Assembly: GCA_913061385.1 (NCBI GenBank)
Contig: CAJXTM010000008.1
Coordinates: 1-17,466, forward strand
Reading direction: 5' to 3'
Origin: an uncultured Rhodopirellula sp.
Lineage (GTDB): Bacteria > Planctomycetota > Planctomycetia > Pirellulales > Pirellulaceae
DNA length: 17,466 nt
The notes beneath the pieces were generated by a model that was given only the letters and a program-made list of their open reading frames with translations, was not told the DNA's origin and did no database searches. Positions 15,277-17,466 of this stretch are shown here, one piece after another (the first letter of the stretch is position 1; each line of letters opens with the position of its first letter). Both the position numbers and the translations under genes were made by a program.

Positions 15277-16179
15277 ATGAACGAACAACAACGCGACGAC
15301 CTATACCGATTTGACCCATCTGGCGCTCTGCTCGAAACCAATTTGCCGCTTCCCCGCCGCAGTGGTAAAGTCCGAGACGTCTATGACTTGGGCAACTCGT
15401 TGCTGATTGTCAGCACCGACCGCATCAGTGCATTCGATTACATTCTGCCATGCGGGATTCCGGGCAAAGGGCAGTTGCTTACCCAGATGAGTTCTTTCTG
15501 GTTTGAACAACTGGGCACGCGGCACCACCTAGTATCAACGGAAATCCCACCCTCACTAGCAACACAATTTGACATCGGCCCGTTACGGGGCCGCGTCATG
15601 CTGACCGAAAAAGCCGAAGTGATTCCGTTCGAGTGTGTGGTGCGAGGGTATCTGGAAGGAAGTGGGCTGAAGGAATACCAAGCTACGGGCGAGATTTGCG
15701 GCAACCCGCTTCCAGCGGGTTTGGCACAATGCGATCAGCTTCCCAACGCCATCTTCACCCCAGCCACCAAAGCAGAGGAAGGGCATGACGAAAATGTTTC
15801 CATCGAACGCATGATCACTGATCTTGGTGAGCCACTGGGGCACCAATTACGTGATACAAGTCTGCAGATTTATTCCGCTGCCTGTGACTACGCAGCAGCA
15901 AGAGGTTTGCTGATTGCTGACACAAAATTTGAATTCGGCAAGGTCCGCGATGAAGTCGTTTTGATCGACGAAGTCCTAACCCCAGACAGCTCACGCTTCT
16001 GGGCTGCAGACAATTATCACCCTGGACAGGCTCAAGCATCTTTCGACAAGCAATTCGTTCGCGAGTGGTTGTCGCAATGCGGCTGGGACAAACAAAGTGA
16101 GCCACCCGTATTACCAACCGAAGTGATTGAGCAAACAGCTGCGAAGTACCAAGAGGCCTACGACCGCCTGACGACCTGA
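15277..16179 (+). CDS. purC: Phosphoribosylaminoimidazole-succinocarboxamide synthase (SAICAR synthase)
   Basis: PurC joins CAIR and aspartate with ATP to give SAICAR in de novo purine synthesis, in the cytoplasm. The 300-residue product matches the longer bacterial/yeast-like form. Motifs are intact: RRSGKVRDVYDLG (27-39, nucleotide-binding loop), TDRISAFDYILPCGIPGKG (47-65), FECVVRGYLEGSGLKEY (118-134), FTPATKAEEGHDENVS (160-175) and the catalytic-site DTKFEFG (215-221) with LIDEVLTPDSSRFW (229-242). The start is the ATG at 15277; no strong Shine-Dalgarno sequence is seen. The gene is not next to other pur genes here, so it is not part of a pur operon in this window. It converges with the caspase-like gene on its right. 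Confidence 0.97.
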   Translation: MNEQQRDDLYRFDPSGALLETNLPLPRRSGKVRDVYDLGNSLLIVSTDRISAFDYILPCGIPGKGQLLTQMSSFWFEQLGTRHHLVSTEIPPSLATQFDIGPLRGRVMLTEKAEVIPFECVVRGYLEGSGLKEYQATGEICGNPLPAGLAQCDQLPNAIFTPATKAEEGHDENVSIERMITDLGEPLGHQLRDTSLQIYSAACDYAAARGLLIADTKFEFGKVRDEVVLIDEVLTPDSSRFWAADNYHPGQAQASFDKQFVREWLSQCGWDKQSEPPVLPTEVIEQTAAKYQEAYDRLTT

Positions 16180-16243
16180 TTCAGCCTAATGCGTGGTACT
16201 CACACTCAGGGCATGACCACTCAAAATAAGTTTCTGCTATTGA

Positions 16244-16275
16244 AAGCCGCAGGCTTACTCCAACAAGCCGCAGGC
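16244..16275. repeat. Two 11-bp direct repeats between convergent genes
   Basis: AAGCCGCAGGC occurs at 16244-16254 and again at 16265-16275. The first copy can also fold on itself (AAGCC/GGCTT). It lies within the 185-base gap between the purC and caspase-like stop codons. Confidence 0.7.
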
Positions 16276-16306
16276 AAGTTCTGCAATATGATGAACAGAA
16301 GCTTGC
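16274..16306. terminator. Hairpin between convergent purC and caspase-like genes
   Basis: GCAAGTTCTG (16274-16283) pairs with CAGAAGCTTGC (16296-16306) over 10 base pairs with one bulged G and a 12-base loop. Its position between two convergent stop codons suits a bidirectional 3' end, but no T-run follows on either strand, so Rho-independent termination is doubtful. Confidence 0.35.
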
Positions 16307-16364
16307 AGCTTACGACTTACCGATGAATTACTGGCTACCGATTGGCGTAGCACTCTCAGCGGAC

Positions 16365-17418
16365 TTACTGTTCGTTTCTGAGTGTTCGGCCTTCAGCTGC
16401 CACCAATGCCTGAAACTGCTCAAACTTTGTATTGTCTTTCATGCGTTTCAGATTCTCGGCCATGATGACATTGTCGGCGGTACGCAGGAAACGATCAAAC
16501 TTCACCTTCCGCTTCTGTTCACTTAAGGTAGATTTCTCCTCAAGAATCAGTTCCCGGTAGCGTTCATACTTGGGGTGTTCTTCAATTGCTTCGACCAGTT
16601 CATCGCTTCGTGTAGTGATCAATTCGATGGCAAGCGGATTGAGTACATTGGCCAAGGCAGGCCAGCGTCGCTTCAGATCCGAAGCGATCTCTTGCCTTAG
16701 TTCACTGCTTTTATTCTGGCCGCGAGACGTTGATTGACGATTCCGTCCGGATCCACGGCGGGTCTGCGTCGCTTTCCAGGCATCAACCAGACGTGCATCC
16801 CCAGAAAGTTTCAGTTGCTCCGACAAACCCTCGAGGATCGCTTTCTGGGAAACGGTCGCAAACTCCAAAACAGTTGAATACGCCACGTCATTGGCCAGCA
16901 AGTCGTCATCCTCTTCGCTGAACTTACTGTGCACAGTCAAGAATTCACCCGAAGTCTTGACTGGTAGATCGATGGTATCGGCGGTCAGGATGACATAAGC
17001 ATGTGCCTCATCAAACGAGACCACACCATTCTGGTCATAGTCTGGGATCGCGATCGCCTTTCCACTTCGGTCCCGACCACCAAGGGCTGCCCAGAAAAAG
17101 GAGCTGTATTCCACATAACTGGCTTCATCGATTTCAGGTGTACAACCTGCGGCTGGACGATCGTGGACCGTGGCGTAAAAACCGATTCGCCGCTGCTTAG
17201 AAAGACCTCGATCAGGATCACCTCCATTGAACATGAAACGGGCAAATCCACCCGCATGACACTGGACCATCACGGTGACGACCTCCACACCCTCAGGTAA
17301 TTGATCCAACATTTTGACCAACTCTGTCATTTTGATTGACTTATTGTTCCAAGTCGCGATGGTGGTGTCGTGTTCATTTCGACGATCACTGCTTCGGTTG
17401 CCGTGAGCCGTGACATAG
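16365..17418 (-). CDS. Caspase/legumain-like (clan CD) peptidase with EF-hand-like loop, 5' truncated
   Basis: The 3' part of a gene runs into the contig end; the first genomic residue is the Tyr of YVTAHGN. Counting from it, His5-Gly6 (VTAHGN) and Cys53 (TVMVQCHAGGFA) look like the His/Cys dyad of clan CD peptidases (caspases, legumain). Residues 78-112, with FYATVHDRPAAGC and SYVEYSSFFWAAL, fit the end of that domain. Then DYDQNGVVSFDE (126-137) matches a 12-residue EF-hand calcium loop (Asp, Asp, Asn, Ser, Glu at 1, 3, 5, 9, 12). The rest is charged and mostly helical, ending in LVAAEGRTLRNEQ. The substrate is unknown. An apparent ATG start at 17447 lies in adapter sequence, giving a false MGSEMCIRDS start; the true N-terminus, with any signal peptide, is missing. 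Catalytic assignment is moderately sure. Confidence 0.75.
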
Positions 17419-17466
17419 CTGTCTCTTATACACATCTCCGAGCCCACGAGACCGAGGCTGATCTCG
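17419..17466 (-). other. Nextera read-2 adapter with i7 index (sequencing artefact)
   Basis: From 17419 the sequence is the Tn5 mosaic end CTGTCTCTTATACACATCT, then CCGAGCCCACGAGAC (to 17452), an 8-base index CGAGGCTG (17453-17460), which I recall as Nextera N710, and ATCTCG, the start of the P7 flow-cell sequence. This is untrimmed library sequence attached to the genomic end at 17418. Confidence 0.98.

Noticed and set aside
14757..15341. Minus-strand frame of 194 codons between the GH10-like gene and purC
   Set aside because: It overlaps the well-supported starts of both flanking genes in other frames and its translation is Arg/Ser/Cys-rich without motifs.
1..17466. CRISPR array, insertion sequence, prophage or defence system
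   Set aside because: No regularly spaced repeats, transposase, integrase, terminal inverted repeats or known defence-gene motifs were seen; the mosaic-end sequences at both ends are library adapters, not a real Tn5 element.

Overview
The window looks like a whole metagenomic or draft-genome contig from a planctomycete, most like the Pirellulaceae/Rhodopirellula group. The lineage call is an inference from gene content. The sequence has moderate GC and long intergenic spacers, and it carries families that are greatly expanded in Planctomycetota: a PSCyt2/PSD1 protein (DUF1549 + DUF1553), a DUF1501 protein, a Tat-exported Gfo/Idh/MocA oxidoreductase, a secreted formylglycine-generating-enzyme-like protein and an SMP-30-type lactonase. 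Both ends carry Illumina Nextera adapter: bases 1-16, and 17419 to the end, the latter including an 8-base index. Genomic sequence therefore runs only from about 17 to 17418, and the genes touching either end are truncated.

Left part (17-2480): a housekeeping segment. greA (minus) is followed downstream by what may be the first codons of another minus-strand gene cut by the contig end. Further right are a small plus-strand DUF6868-type membrane protein, a minus-strand YacG-type zinc protein and the RNase P RNA gene rnpB (minus, about 2048-2480). rnpB is covered by spurious open frames but is unmistakable from its conserved core.

Middle (2678-10476): a plus-strand BRCT + MerR-type helix-turn-helix + TPR protein converges on a run of four minus-strand genes. 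In transcription order these are PSD1/PSCyt2, DUF1501, the FGE-like protein and the Gfo/Idh/MocA oxidoreductase. All four carry export signals. Together they look like the exported-protein repertoire that planctomycetes are thought to use on complex, often sulfated, polysaccharides, but the substrate is not visible here. Gaps of 138, 476 and 111 nt make one tight operon uncertain.

Right part (10477-17418): a 960-nt non-coding stretch with a strong hairpin and a short tandem repeat; an SDR oxidoreductase (plus); an SMP-30/gluconolactonase-like exported protein (minus); a GH10-like protein whose usual acid/base motif is not preserved (minus); purC (plus); and, cut by the contig end, a clan CD (caspase/legumain-like) peptidase domain followed by an EF-hand-like loop (minus).

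No tRNA, CRISPR array, insertion sequence or phage gene was found. The most interesting points are the BRCT-MerR-TPR architecture, the caspase-like/EF-hand protein, the apparently altered active sites in the GH10-like and FGE-like proteins, and the adapter-derived false N-terminus at the right end.
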